DNA from: Metellina segmentata | Taxonomy: Eukaryota > Arthropoda > Arachnida > Araneae > Tetragnathidae | Assembly (NCBI GenBank): GCA_947359465.1 | Contig: OX375883.1 | Coordinates: 14,696,088-14,760,087 of the forward strand | Reading direction: 5' to 3' | DNA length: 64,000 nt | Part shown: positions 14,056-25,435 of the stretch, piece by piece | Numbering within the stretch: position 1 is the first letter of the stretch | How the letters are laid out: the number at the start of each line of letters is the position of its first letter | Position numbers and translations under genes: made by a program | The notes under the pieces: generated by a model | The model's database searches: none | Seen by the model: only the letters and a program-made list of their open reading frames with translations | What the model was told of the DNA's origin: nothing

Positions 14056-14375
14056 CCAACGTGAGGACTTTCGGGAACGGCAGATTTAAGGTGCACCAGC
14101 CGCCTCTACACCATACGCTTACAAACATCCATGCCCGGATTTGAATCAGGAACCTTCCGATCTAGAGGGAGAGTGAGGTGCCAGCTCAGGTGTTGCTTCG
14201 TCATCTGACCGTGGTTAAAAATTACGAGGTGTCCTCGATCTTTCCCTTAAGGGTCTGATCCCGGACCGTCGTCAATAGCCCGTTATGTTGCTCTCTAGTA
14301 CGACGTTAAATAAAAAAATAACTAATTAATTACCGATCTAGAGGCTAACACCTTAACCACTATACCGGTTGGTCA
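14055..14375. repeat. further inverted SINE fragments
   Basis: A minus-strand 5' half (14055-14168, ending at CCGATCTAGAGG) abuts a plus-strand 3' half (14169-14320, through GCCCGTTATGTTGCTCT). A minus-strand head fragment follows at 14333-14375. This continues the rearranged SINE cluster begun at 13394. Confidence 0.6.
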
Positions 14376-14479
14376 GCCCATATTGAATTGGAAGCAATAT
14401 GTTTATTACTTCATTTGTTAGTAGAAAATATGTACAGAGCATCTTCGTACAAGAGCAACGCAATGGGCTATTGACGACG

Positions 14480-14787
14480 GTAATGTAATGGTAATTTTTA
14501 GTTAACGTCGTACTAGAGCAACACACAATGGACTATTGACGAATGTCCGGGATGAGTCCCTAAAGGGAAAGAACCGATTACATCACCTCATAATTTTAAG
14601 CCACGGTCAGATGACGAAGCAACACCTGAGCTGGAACCCCACTCTCCAAACTTCCACGCCAACCCAACGTGAGGACTTTCGGCCACGACAGATTTAAGGT
14701 GCACCAGCCGCCTCTACACCATACGCTAACAAACATCCATGCCCGATCTAGAGGCTAACACCTTAACCACTATACCGGTTGGTCGGC
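14480..14787 (-). mobile_element. near-complete tRNA-derived SINE
   Basis: Reading from the right, the element starts with GCCGACCAACCGGTATAGTG, runs through the conserved body and ends at the GTACGACGTTAAC tail and ATTACCATTAC. It is one of the better preserved members of the 13-15 kb cluster. Confidence 0.75.
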
Positions 14788-14838
14788 AATTCGCCAATAG
14801 AGAATGACAGCAAGTAATTATATTTCACAAGGCCTTAA

Positions 14839-15166
14839 GCCGACCAACCTGTATAGTGGTTAAGGTGTTAGCCTCTAGATCGGAAGGTTCCTGGTTCGAA
14901 TCCGGGTCCGAGCATGGATGTTTGTAAGCGTATGGTGTAGAAGCGGCTGGTGCACCTTAATTCTGTCGTGGCCGAAAGTCCTCACGTTGGGTTGGCGTGG
15001 AAGTTTGGAGAGTGGGGTTCCAGCTCAGGTGTTGCTTCGTCATCTGACCGTGGTTCAAAATTACGAGGTGTTGTTCTCGGATCTTTCCCTTAAGGGACTG
15101 CTCCCGGACCGTCGTCAATAGCCCGTTGTGTTGCTCTAGTACGACGTTAACTATAATTACCATTAC
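14839..15166 (+). mobile_element. full-length tRNA-derived SINE with 13-bp target duplication
   Basis: This is the reference copy. It has an A-box-like GTATAGTGGTTAAGG, a B-box-like GGTTCGAATCC, a body of about 250 bases and an ATTACC-rich tail. It is bounded by a perfect duplication, CACAAGGCCTTAA, at 14826-14838 and 15167-15179. SINEs of this type are transcribed by RNA polymerase III from the internal boxes and moved by a partner LINE. Confidence 0.88.
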
Positions 15167-15179
15167 CACAAGGCCTTAA

Positions 15180-16204
15180 ATAAAATCTTGGTAAGTTAAC
15201 TAAAGAATATATTTAACTGTAACTGTTTATTTATTTTTAACGTGTTCGTTTTGAATTATTCTTTTGTTCGCCTGTTTTAAGGTTGTCCCGTTCGCACAAA
15301 ACAGTCTCTCTCAATTTTGGGTATGTACTAATTTTGATAGTTTTTAATCTTTTTACTTTATTTATCTGTTATTCTTCGAAATGCCTCGTGACGAGAAGTT
15401 ATCGACCCATGCTGCACGTACTAGTGGTAAGTGTCGGTGTTATGAACTTGATAACCTGAGTTTACAGCTGCTGCAGATGAGCCGATTCTGCCTTCACCAA
15501 ATCAAAGACTACAAGCAAGACTCATTTTTTCTATCTTTGAGAGTTGTTTTTTGTGTGCTCTTGTCTCGTTGAGAATAACGAGGAATTGAGTGTTCGCACA
15601 GTTGTGAAACCTGTCATTTTGAAGCCACTATGAAAATCTATTTGCGGAGGTAATTTATTAATTAAAAATACTCATCCGAGAGTATATATTGGCTAATTGT
15701 TTGTATTATGTGGCGGGAGTATCTATCTAAGGGAGGCTCTACAGAACCCCTGTATCTGTGACCCACACATTTTATCTATTGAGAGGATGCGCCCGGCTGT
15801 TCTTTTCAATCGAAGATATGTTTTGAGAAAATACGCCTATTATTTTGTATTCATACTGATTTTTTTGTGTTTTTATGCTGTTTCAGCCATTGATGTCTTA
15901 TGACATCAATGACGAAGTTTTTAAATTAAATTTAGAACATTTTAAAATGAATTTGATGGTGCTTTCACCGTTCTTTATTTCGGGAAATGAAGCATGATAA
16001 TTTATACTTTTCACCCTCACGTCACTACTGACGTCAGCCTTTGGAACCATGCAATCTTTTTTTCAACTTCCGTCTCGAATGGGAGCGAACAGATTCGAAT
16101 GACCTTCGTTTCATTCGAGATTCTTTCATTTTGATTTCCTGACAAACGGATTCCAGTGAAACAGTCACTGGTTTTCTTCATTGCTTTTTTCTATCTCACC
16201 GATC
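15180..16204. other. unassigned stretch with no supported gene
   Basis: A short ATG frame at 15381 is followed after 16 codons by a good 5' splice site (GGTAAGTG), which could be the first exon of an unknown gene or a chance match. Nothing else is recognisable. Confidence 0.4.
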
Positions 16205-16214
16205 GTTAAGATGG

Positions 16215-16544
16215 GGCCGACCAACCGGTATAGAGGTTAAGGTGTTAGCCTCTAGATTGGAAGGTTCCTGGTTTGAATCCGGGTCTGGGCATGGATGTTT
16301 GTAAGAGTGTGGTGTAGAGGCGGCTGGTGCACCTTCAATCTGTCGTGGCCGAAAGTCTTCACGTTGGGTTTATGTTGAAGTTTAGAGAGATGGATGCCAG
16401 CTCAGGTGTTGCTTCTTCATCTGACCGTGGTTCAAAATTACGAGGTGTTATCCTCGGATCTTTCCCTTAAGGGACTGATCCCGTACCGTCGTCAATAGCC
16501 CGTTGTGTTGCTCTAGTACGACGTTAACTAAAATTACCATTACC
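16215..16544 (+). mobile_element. full-length tRNA-derived SINE with 10-bp target duplication
   Basis: It has the same architecture as the copy at 14839. The duplication GTTAAGATGG is perfect at 16205-16214 and 16545-16554. The B box carries one change (GGTTTGAATCC). Confidence 0.88.
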
Positions 16545-16665
16545 GTTAAGATGGAATAAAAATTTTAACGGATTTGAAATCTACGGAAAATCTTAACCAG
16601 ATAGATACCATGTACGTATGATTTTCTTTTAATAAATAATTTTTCAATTAAATTTTTATATCCTT

Positions 16666-16684
16666 TGGTTTGCTTCGCAAACCA
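16666..16684. repeat. small perfect hairpin within an inverted-repeat segment
   Basis: TGGTTTGCTTCGCAAACCA is an 8-bp stem with a 3-base loop. The surrounding 16660-16810 repeats these motifs (GCAAACCAAATGGGAAT and its inverted counterpart ATTCCCAT...GCGAACC), which suggests a decayed inverted-repeat element. Function unknown. Confidence 0.4.
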
Positions 16685-17082
16685 ACACCACGTGCAACTC
16701 CGTTATGGATGTTATCCAATAGGCTACAAATTCGCAAACCAAATGGGAATGTGATGGCTGTTTTCCAATAGGCTACGAATTCCCATTTTATTTGCGAACC
16801 AAACCAATAACCCTACAAAAACACCTGGCACGGGCAACGGCTAGTATCCGATATGGGAACTAGTTACATTACAATGATTTTTTTGCATGATACCTTTGTT
16901 CTCCTAAATAATTACAGCTTATGTTCTCTAACACTCTTATACTTCCTTGTAACTATTTATTGGAATTTTATTTCTTCTGTCTTGTATGCAGTATTTTAAT
17001 ACCTTATGTTCCGTACTTCTGGCATGCAGACCACTGTCGGGACATTCATCAACCTAAATGTAAAGGTGTTCGGTCAAGATGG

Positions 17083-17090
17083 GCCGACCC
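17083..17090 (+). mobile_element. first eight bases of a SINE split by two large insertions
   Basis: GCCGACCC is the start of the main SINE, directly after a target duplication GTCAAGATGG (17073-17082). The rest of this SINE is at 31033-31297 and 41730-41805, and the matching duplication is at 41806-41815. Confidence 0.75.
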
Positions 17091-18105
17091 ACTAGCGCGT
17101 CTTTCTAGGAATGGCTCTTCGTTGCGTGGACGATTCTATTTTGGAACGCAGGTAGGTCGGTGGATATTGAACTCGTAGAAAGTAGAGCCTTAACAGTTAG
17201 TGAACTAATACATGCAGATATATATGAGTAGAGATAATATAGGGGTTCTGGAACAAGAGGATTGAGGATTTTAGGCACAGAGGATTGGAGATGATATAAG
17301 CATTTAATGGAAGATGGTCGTTGCTTGATAAGGTATTTGGGGAATCACTGATAAGGTTTGTGTGGTTTTCTGATAAGCTGTTGAAAGAGGGGAGATAACG
17401 GTTGTTGGAAGGATAACAGAGGGTCGTGAGGGAAGGGGGGATAAGGAGATGTGTTTTTATTCAATAATTGTTTTATTTTTACATAAATTAATTAAAACGC
17501 TTAGACCCAAAGAAATTTACTTGTTTTTTTTACATGTTGTTTATAAACGCTATATAAAACGCAGTGTAAATAGGAATGTTGTACACTAAACGATATTTAG
17601 AAAACGTTACAATGAATATTTATGCCTTTGGGAATATTACTTTTATACTTACATCTTATTGTTATTTTAAAGAAACTTTTATGCGTGTCTTACCACATAC
17701 ATTGCATTTGGGATTTAAAAAAAATTAAATACTAATTTTATAAACGGTGTCTTTTTTAATGCAAGATCTGAAATGAAATTTTATTTGCTATAAATATTTA
17801 TGTTTTTTAATTTAGATGCTTTCTCTTAAACACTAATTATACATTAGATGCTATAGTACATATTTTATTGCAGAATTTATTTTTAAATAACGTAACCTTA
17901 CATAAAAGTACAAAAATCTTTTTCTTTTATTTGAAAACTTTGCAAGACCCGTACTATGAACATGTTTCCTTGTAAATTTTTAAAAAATTGAACCAAAGAA
18001 AACTCACCCATATACCACAGAAATACAACACGGGACTTACAGAAGTAAGTTGATTAAACAAAGAAACAGTGGAACAAAGTTATTTAAACTTGCAAAGTTT
18101 GATGA

Positions 18106-18507
18106 CTTTAACGAATGAGTAGAAACGCAAATGACTCCTTATTCATTTGAAGAAGTTATAATTGTATTGAAACCAAACCATATATAGTTTTTTAGTTATT
18201 CTTTTCTAGCCATACTATTTTTTTTATTTAAATAAATCTGTCTGAAATTTAGTGATTTAATTTTTTTTACATTTACAAACTTTTTTAAATGAAATTTTCT
18301 TTAAAACTTTAACGAATGAGTAGAAACGCAAATGACTCCTTATTCATTTGAAGAAGTTATAATTGTATTGAAACCAAACCATATATAGTTTTTTAGTTAT
18401 TCTTTTCTAGCCATACTATTTTTTTATTTAAATAAATCTGTCTGAAATTTAGTGATTTAATTTTTTTTAGATTTACAAACTTTTTTAAATGAAATTTTCT
18501 TTGATTT
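18106..18507. repeat. 201-bp direct tandem duplication, left arm
   Basis: CTTTAACGAATGAGTAGAAA begins both units (18106 and 18307), which then run nearly identically through the TCTGTCTGAAATTTAGTG block. It is non-coding AT-rich DNA and is mirrored in the right arm. Confidence 0.85.
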
Positions 18508-19046
18508 ATTGTAAAATGTTAAGATGCTTTTACACCAAAATTAGATACTATTACACATATTTTAATAATGATTTTGAAAAAATACGATTGAAACATATAA
18601 ATTAGCTATTATTACAAATTTTTAAATGCAGATTGCAAAAAAAAAATCTTTTTGATTTACAATGAAGACATTTAGCAGTTTAATTTCTTAAAGCGTGTTT
18701 TTATGTAAGAAAAAAAATTAAGATGAAACCTGTCAAAGTAAAATATTTTTTTACCTTAAGTTGAAACTTTGCAAGACTCATACTATGAAGATGTTTACTT
18801 GTACATTTGAAGTAGTCAAAATTAATATTAATAAACTTTTAGTCCTTGACGTTCTAAATTAAATGTTCTTTTTTTCTAATGCTCTTGCAAACCATACATT
18901 TTACTAAACATATGAACTTCTTTTTATTTACTTGAAAACCTTGTGTATGTTATGTAGTTTAAATTGCAGAGTTAAATGCCAATTTTGTACAAGTATTTAC
19001 AAGATACTTTGTATAGGTTTTTTATAATTTCAGATATACTACATTG

Positions 19047-19298
19047 CTACGTTAAATGGATAGTAAGTGGGTTTTGTGATTTTGAAAATAATGTGTACAC
19101 TTCTAGGCTGCTAAACAAAATAAATTGTTGCACTTTCTTGATAGTTAATGCATAATCTAAAGATTTACTCACGCCACTGATAGTTTTACACATGAGTAAA
19201 ATTAAATAACAACTGAAAAATTTATATACTAATTCATTTTTAAATGAACAAATATCATTGAAACAATGTTTCAGTATGAATTCTATGTATTTCTTCAA
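19047..19298 (-). pseudogene. unidentified 83-codon ORF, left arm
   Basis: I do not recognise it. It has the look of real coding sequence (KHCFNDICSFKNELVYKFF near the start, a mixed hydrophobic middle), but AT-rich DNA can give this by chance. It lies downstream of the nuclease-like gene on the same strand and could be a detached C-terminal piece of it. The right-arm copy keeps the same frame. Confidence 0.3.
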
Positions 19299-19501
19299 AC
19301 AATCTCTGCTAAAAACAAATTGTTCTAAATCATATTGAAAAATAATTCTAAAACATATTGAAAAATAATTCTAAAACATATTGAAAGAAGTCATACAGAA
19401 ACAAATTAAACTATATAACACTTTTTAGTTGAAAAACAACTAGGATTCACATATTTTACACAAAATTATTGTATTATAGTAAAACCAAAAGAACGTATTT
19501 T

Positions 19502-20303
19502 TTACCTGCCTACATTTTTTAAGAGACATATATTTCCTATGAACCAGTTATTAAATGCCGTCACCTCAGCTTTTGGGCAATACAAATGATTTTTGTGATG
19601 ACCCCATGATAGTTTTTGGATTTCTTTGTTGCTGCTTAAAGCACATAGTGCATCGAATTTGGGACACCCAAAGTGTTCCAAGTTGATGTTCGGAATATTC
19701 AATGCATCTAAGCGTTGCTTCTCAACACAACCACCTTTGTAAGCTACTAAGTACTGAGAGGCACTCTTTGTCTGCTTGTACAATTCCAAAAGTTTTGAGT
19801 CTAGCGCACAGTTTTACGATCTTTGGCACTAAGTTTATACTTATAAGGCAATAGGTTAAAACGAATACTTGAAGCTACTTGCGATTTTAAAACGATGTAT
19901 CTGTATTCACGTACTAAGAAACCTTCCTTAGTCTGAAATCCATCAAAATCCACAAGTGCACAGACATTAACGTAATGGTATGGTCATTTTAGTTAACGTC
20001 GTACTAGACCAACACAACGGGCTATTGACGACGGTCCGGGATCAGTCCCTTAAGGGAAAGATCCGAGGACAACGCCTCGTAATTTTGAACCACGGTCAGA
20101 TGACGAAGCAACACCTGAGCTGGCACCCCACTCTCCAAACTTCCACGCCAACCCAACGTGAGGACTTTCGGCCACGACAGATTTAAGGTGCACCAGCCGC
20201 CTCTACACCATACGTTTACAAACATCCATGCCACACAGACATTAACATGACTATTGAAAAACGTTATATGTTCTTGGGAAAAATAATTGTAAACTGAAGA
20301 CAC
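19502..20303 (-). pseudogene. nuclease-like gene, broken by a SINE and a frameshift (left arm)
   Basis: This is the mirror of the right-arm copy at 27557-28358, with the same SINE (19972-20233) splitting it and the same in-frame stop and frameshift after the middle segment. The conserved late block reads KGGCVEKQRLD...NLEHFGCPKFD, then a histidine and Cys-Pro motif. In my memory this pattern belongs to a family of unnamed, possibly DEDD-type exonuclease-like proteins common in arthropod genomes. That link is tentative. Confidence 0.45.
19972..20233 (-). mobile_element. 5'-truncated SINE inside the nuclease-like gene, left arm
   Basis: It has the SINE body and tail without the tRNA-like head. 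A 13-bp duplication, CACAGACATTAAC, flanks it at 19959-19971 and 20234-20246. It interrupts coding sequence. Confidence 0.88.
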
Positions 20304-20420
20304 GAAGAACTGAACTATATAACACCATACACTTACTAATCAGTAAAGTTAATCTTATTTTAGTCCTATCTTTTGTGAGTGACAATGAACTCGTAAGTGA
20401 AGAATGTACTCAGAAAACAC

Positions 20421-21569
20421 GTGCTTGTGATAATGCGACAAGTGAAACTTTATGTTATAATACAGGATTTTACAAAAGGGGTATGCTTAAATGTGTATGT
20501 AATTTGTCCTTTTTTTTTTTTTTTTGCTCCATCACGTTGATGAGCTGAATACAATTCAATTCGATGACTAAACATGAGCAAGAAAAGAAATATGTAACCA
20601 AATATAATTTATATAAGAGAAACTTTACTTTCTTTAAAGTATACTGATTTCTCTTGATTATGTAGTTTTATTTTTCTAAATTTACATCAGCAAAATTGAA
20701 CTATTTATTTAGGGGAACAAATCTTTGTCTTTTGTTGAACAGAAATTAGTATATTTGACTAGTATCAGTTTTTTTTTTTAAATTGACGAAGATAACTTTT
20801 TTGAAGGGATTTAACTCAATAGGTCTTATAATTTTACACTTAAGAGTAACAGAGTAGTATAGTGTTTACGAAAATGAATAACCATTATGTAAATATGAAG
20901 CCAAAATTTCCAAGCATGTCTATGCTCAATAAACGCCTATCTACGTTTAGAGATTGGCCACACGCAAACTTTGACTTTTGGGACCTGGCCGAAACGTGCT
21001 TGTGATAATGCGACAAGTGAAACTTTATGTTATAATACAGGATTTTACAAAAGGGGTATGCTTAAATGTGTATGTAATTTGTCCTTTTTTTTTTTTTTTT
21101 TGCTCCATCACGTTGATGAGCTGAATACAATTCAATTCGATGACTAAACATGAGCAAGAAAAGAAATGTGTAACCAAATATAATTTATATAAGAGAAACT
21201 TTACTTTCTTTAAAGTATACTGATTTCTCTTGATTATGTAGTTTTATTTTTCTAAATTTACATCAGCAAAATTGAACTATTTATTTAGGGGAACAAATCT
21301 TTGTCTTTTGTTGAACAGAAATTAGTATATTTGACTAGTATCAGTTTTTTTTTTAATTGACGAAGATAACTTTTTTGAAGGGATTTAACTCAATAGGTCT
21401 TATAATTTTACACTTAAGAGTAACAGAGTAGTATAGTGTTTACGAAAATGAATAACCATTATGTAAATATGAAGCCAAAATTTCCAAGCATGTCTATGCT
21501 CAATAAACGCCTATCTACGTTTAGAGATTGGCCACGCGCAAACTTTGACTTTTGGGACCTGGCCGAAAA
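20421..21569. repeat. 574-bp tandem duplication covering the IAP upstream region, left arm
   Basis: The segment from CGTGCTTGTGATAATGCGAC to codon 40 of the IAP gene is present twice (20421-20994 and about 20995-21569). Only the second copy continues into the full gene. The units differ by a few bases and poly-T length. A TATA-like ATTTATATAAG lies about 260 bases upstream of each ATG. Confidence 0.88.
20874..20994 (+). pseudogene. truncated IAP start (first 40 codons), left arm
   Basis: It begins MNNHYVNMKPKFPSM like the full gene and stops at LAE in the BIR domain, where the tandem duplication starts again. One substitution (Arg30 to His) separates it from the full copy. It has no zinc ligands and cannot make a folded domain. 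Confidence 0.85.
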
Positions 21570-21993
21570 CGGATTGTTTTATACGGGTGTAATGGACAGG
21601 GTCAGGTGCTATTGGTGTGGCGAAGGGCTTGAAAATTGGCAAGGAGATGATGTAGTGAGACACGAACACATAAAGTTTTATCCAAAATGTTTGGAAGCCC
21701 AACAACAACAAATGGTTGCTGACCCTATATCAAAAAGAACACCAACGGATGAAATTGTACAGGTGGATGAAATCAAGAATAATACCAATGTTTTTATAAA
21801 AACCGAACCTTGCCCCTCAAACAACAACAAGGACGAACGGCTTTGTAAAATTTGTTTGGAATCGGAAATGGATGCTACTTTACAGCCTTGCGGTCATCTG
21901 GTCACATGCATGAGATGTGCGAAAGCTCTCTTAGCGTGTCCTATGTGCCGAACCAATATTTTACATAAAATTAAAACGTACATTTGTTACTAA
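21448..21993 (+). CDS. inhibitor of apoptosis protein, one BIR plus RING (left arm)
   Basis: This is an intact 181-residue frame. Residues 21-81 form a BIR domain: RLSTFRDWP, LAENGLFYTG, then the zinc ligands Cys54, Cys57, His74 and Cys81 with family spacing (C-x2-C-x16-H-x6-C). Residues 133-167 form a C3HC4 RING (Cys133, Cys136, Cys148, His150, Cys154, Cys157, Cys164, Cys167), the usual E3 ubiquitin ligase end of IAPs. The linker is Gln-rich. IAPs of this short form bind caspases or IAP antagonists and ubiquitinate them; animals and large DNA viruses of insects both carry them. I chose the ATG at 21448 because the upstream codons lack an ATG. The gene has no introns, which fits a viral or transposon origin more than a host gene. 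It sits in the fold-back element and has an identical-looking partner in the other arm. Confidence 0.92.
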   Translation: MNNHYVNMKPKFPSMSMLNKRLSTFRDWPRANFDFWDLAENGLFYTGVMDRVRCYWCGEGLENWQGDDVVRHEHIKFYPKCLEAQQQQMVADPISKRTPTDEIVQVDEIKNNTNVFIKTEPCPSNNNKDERLCKICLESEMDATLQPCGHLVTCMRCAKALLACPMCRTNILHKIKTYICY

Positions 21994-22429
21994 ACGTTAT
22001 CTACCCTTTGTCAATTCAAGTAGTAGATGCAATTTTAGTGACTTACTGAACATCACGTTAAAGAATTCTACAAGAGTGATATTTTGAGTTTAATGGATGA
22101 AATTAACACATGTGCGGTAGCAAAAAGACTAGTAAGGAAGTTCGAAACTTCTAAAATAATGATAAGACTTTCTATCAAGGACTTGTGGTAAAATCGTGTA
22201 GGAAAGACTTATATTTAATATATTTAGAAGGGATATAGTAACTATTTTACTTATTTGTTGTTTGTTCATTACATGCTAAACCTATTTTGGATAGAGGAAT
22301 TTTAAAGTGCCTTGAAAAGGAATTACAAATTGCTTTAAGAAAGATATGTGTAAAAGTACTCTGTAATACAAGAAAGCCGGAAATAAATATTTATATTTTG
22401 AGATATTTTCCTTTTTTATTTTCTAGCTG

Positions 22430-22745
22430 ATTTTTTTTGTGCATGACTTCTTTTTTTTTATTGTTCTTGATAAACTTTATTTTGCTTTTTCCTTTAAAAA
22501 AAAAAAAAAAAAACATCGTAACTTTTTTTTTGTTACTGCTTAGCTTATTTTTTACTGCTAAACGTTTTTTTTTTGTTTATTGCTTATTTTTTTTGCCACT
22601 TAACTTTGTTACTGTTAAATTTTGTTGTGTTGCCAATTAACTTTTTTTACTGTTTAACTTTTTTAATTGTTCAACTTTTTTTTTCTTATTCAAATTTTTT
22701 TTAACATTATCAAAAAAAACAAAAAACAAAAAACACTATAATTGT
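22430..22745. other. poly-T/TTAAC-rich low-complexity stretch, left arm
   Basis: Short motifs such as TTACTG, TTAACTTT and runs of 6-12 T alternate for about 300 bases between the IAP and the PC4-like gene. There is no coding content. Confidence 0.6.
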
Positions 22746-22843
22746 TGTGTAGAATAATTTTTTTGACAACACTGAATTGAAGGTATAATATTTATTGAAA
22801 ACATAGGAATCGGTAAAACACTTAATATAATTGTTATAACATC

Positions 22844-23701
22844 TTACAGGTCTTTTACATACATTTCTTTAATAGTATTGAAAATATCTGTTGTATTCAA
22901 ATTTTCAAAAAAGTTGCCTTCTAATATAATGTCATAAAAGTTTAACAATTTATTGTTCTCTCTCTCTCTTACAAAATGAATAGCAAACTCTTTACAGTTA
23001 GCAGCACATAAAGCAAGAGTGAAAAATTTGCAAAAAGCATTCGTCAACATTCATCTTCATACATGCAAGTACAGATTGATTGACAATTTCATCCTTACAA
23101 CCTAAGCAATCAAAAAGAATAGTAATAGTATTTACCACAATTTGCTTTAGACACTTGCAGAGAGAAGCTATAACTTCTCTCCGACATTCAGATTTACCAG
23201 TATCAATGCAGTAAAGTTTGTAACTTTCATCAGGAAAACCATTTTGATTTCCAGTTTCACATTGTATGGCAGCAAATACGTCAAAAGCGATATTTTCAAT
23301 ATATCTGACACGTTAGCGTAGAATTCGTACAATTTAAAATACTGATCAAAATTCATAAACACACAATGGGGCGAGAAATGAAAACTATGATCTTTTTACT
23401 GAAATACACGTTGTAAAACCAAGTCCATTTTTTCAGCATCAAACACTTTAGAAAGGCAGACTTCCTTCTCTATAACTTTAACTTCGGAGGCAGTTGCAAA
23501 CGCGAAAAACTTGATCACCTTCTTCATAAGAATATACCATGTTTTCGGATGCATAGAAACACATTCCTTCGTTGGTTGCAAGACACTGTGTTTACCTAAA
23601 GTAAATTTACGTATGTGGACACGTGTGGAATCATTGGAGTTGTTAATTAGCACGAATAAATATTCGCCAAAGTGAAACATATTGTCTGGAAGTAATTGCA
23701 T
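22844..23701 (-). pseudogene. broken gene beginning with a PC4-like domain (left arm)
   Basis: This is the mirror of 24165-25022. The first 101 codons read through, then a TAA, a second frame of 64 codons, and two more frame changes before a final 68-codon segment. See the right-arm entry for the domain evidence. Confidence 0.5.
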
Positions 23702-23916
23702 TGACAAAAATTAAGCTTCCTCTGGAAACGCCTGATGGTTGAATCGCATTCTATTACACGCTTTGGGTTGGTTTTGTAAAACGCATCATTTTAAGAGCTC
23801 TGAGGTACACGTTTTCAACAAATAGCTTCAACTACCCAAGAGATAAAAAGTGTCGTCCAAAAGATAAATGAGATGAACAGAAATTTTAAACAGATCTAGT
23901 AGGAGCGAAAAAAACT

Positions 23917-23947
23917 TCCTACCTCCAAGCAGGAAGTAGGCGGTAGT
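23917..23947. other. centre of the palindrome
   Basis: About 31 bases lie between the last exactly paired bases of the two arms. They contain imperfectly paired TTCCTACCTCC and GGAAGTAGGCGG, so the true loop may be about ten bases. The arms therefore almost touch. Confidence 0.75.
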
Positions 23948-24164
23948 AGTTTTTTTTTTCGCTCCTACAGATCTGCTTAAAATTTCTGTTCATATCATTT
24001 ATCTTTTGGACGACACTTTTTATCTCTTGGGTAGTTGAAGCTATTTGTTGAAAACGTGTACCTCAGAGCTCTTAAAATGATGCGTTTTACAAAACCAACC
24101 CAAAGCGTGTAATAGAATGCGATTCAACCATCAGGCGTTTCCAGAGGAAGCTTAATTTTTGTCA

Positions 24165-25022
24165 ATGCAATTACTTCCAGACAATATGTTTCACTTTGGC
24201 GAATATTTATTCGTGCTAATTAACAACTCCAATGATTCCACACGTGTCCACATACGTAAATTTACTTTAGGTAAACACAGTGTCTTGCAACCAACGAAGG
24301 AATGTGTTTCTATGCATCCGAAAACATGGTATATTCTTATGAAGAAGGTGATCAAGTTTTTCGCGTTTGCAACTGCCTCCGAAGTTAAAGTTATAGAGAA
24401 GGAAGTCTGCCTTTCTAAAGTGTTTGATGCTGAAAAAATGGACTTGGTTTTACAACGTGTATTTCAGTAAAAAGATCATAGTTTTCATTTCTCGCCCCAT
24501 TGTGTGTTTATGAATTTTGATCAGTATTTTAAATTGTACGAATTCTACGCTAACGTGTCAGATATATTGAAAATATCGCTTTTGACGTATTTGCTGCCAT
24601 ACAATGTGAAACTGGAAATCAAAATGGTTTTCCTGATGAAAGTTACAAACTTTACTGCATTGATACTGGTAAATCTGAATGTCGGAGAGAAGTTATAGCT
24701 TCTCTCTGCAAGTGTCTAAAGCAAATTGTGGTAAATACTATTACTATTCTTTTTGATTGCTTAGGTTGTAAGGATGAAATTGTCAATCAATCTGTACTTG
24801 CATGTATGAAGATGAATGTTGACGAATGCTTTTTGCAAATTTTTCACTCTTGCTTTATGTGCTGCTAACTGTAAAGAGTTTGCTATTCATTTTGTAAGAG
24901 AGAGAGAGAACAATAAATTGTTAAACTTTTATGACATTATATTAGAAGGCAACTTTTTTGAAAATTTGAATACAACAGATATTTTCAATACTATTAAAGA
25001 AATGTATGTAAAAGACCTGTAA
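24165..25022 (+). pseudogene. broken gene beginning with a PC4-like domain (right arm)
   Basis: The start reads GEYLFVLINN, then RVHIRKFTLG, LQPTKECVSM and a Trp near residue 58. That is the order of the single-strand DNA-binding core of the PC4/Sub1 transcriptional coactivator family (an I-R-K/E-aromatic motif, then P-T-K-x-x-V/I-S, then W). After a TAA, coding-like sequence continues in other frames. One piece is Cys-rich (LYCIDTGKSEC, LFDCLGC), and the last is helical (CKEFAIHFVRERENNKLL). The pieces follow each other without large gaps, so I read it as one gene of about 280 codons broken by frameshifts. The PC4 link is by eye only. It lies next to the palindrome centre, convergent with its IAP neighbour. 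Confidence 0.5.
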
Positions 25023-25114
25023 GATGTTATAACAATTATATTAAGTGTTTTACCGATTCCTATGTTTTCAATAAATATTATACCTTCAATTCAGTGTTGT
25101 CAAAAAAATTATTC

Positions 25115-25435
25115 TACACAACAATTATAGTGTTTTTTGTTTTTTGTTTTTTTTGATAATGTTAAAAAAAATTTGAATAAGAAAAAAAAAGTTGAACAAT
25201 TAAAAAAGTTAAACAGTAAAAAAAGTTAATTGGCAACACAACAAAATTTAACAGTAACAAAGTTAAGTGGCAAAAAAAATAAGCAATAAACAAAAAAAAA
25301 ACGTTTAGCAGTAAAAAATAAGCTAAGCAGTAACAAAAAAAAAGTTACGATGTTTTTTTTTTTTTTTTTTTAAAGGAAAAAGCAAAATAAAGTTTATCAA
25401 GAACAATAAAAAAAAAGAAGTCATGCACAAAAAAA
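25115..25435. other. poly-A/GTTAA-rich low-complexity stretch, right arm
   Basis: This is the mirror of 22430-22745, differing mainly in homopolymer lengths. Confidence 0.6.

Larger units (their letters stand above)
17219..23916 (+). repeat. left arm of the giant inverted repeat
   Basis: It pairs with 23948-30649. Mirror positions add to about 47,862 across the whole arm. Differences are few: homopolymer lengths, single bases, one Asn codon in the IAP gene and a few small indels. A SINE, a 201-bp direct duplication and a 574-bp tandem duplication occur at the same sites in both arms, so they predate the arm duplication or were homogenised afterwards. Confidence 0.93.

Noticed and set aside
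14839..14915. Possible tRNA gene
   Set aside because: The A and B boxes are present, but the segment does not fold as a full tRNA and is the head of a dispersed SINE with a target duplication.
14918..15121. Small ORFs over SINE copies (also 13575, 13959, 19980, 27557 and 45 kb)
   Set aside because: They translate SINE body sequence and recur wherever the SINE does. Only the 27557 frame also overlaps real coding text outside the SINE.
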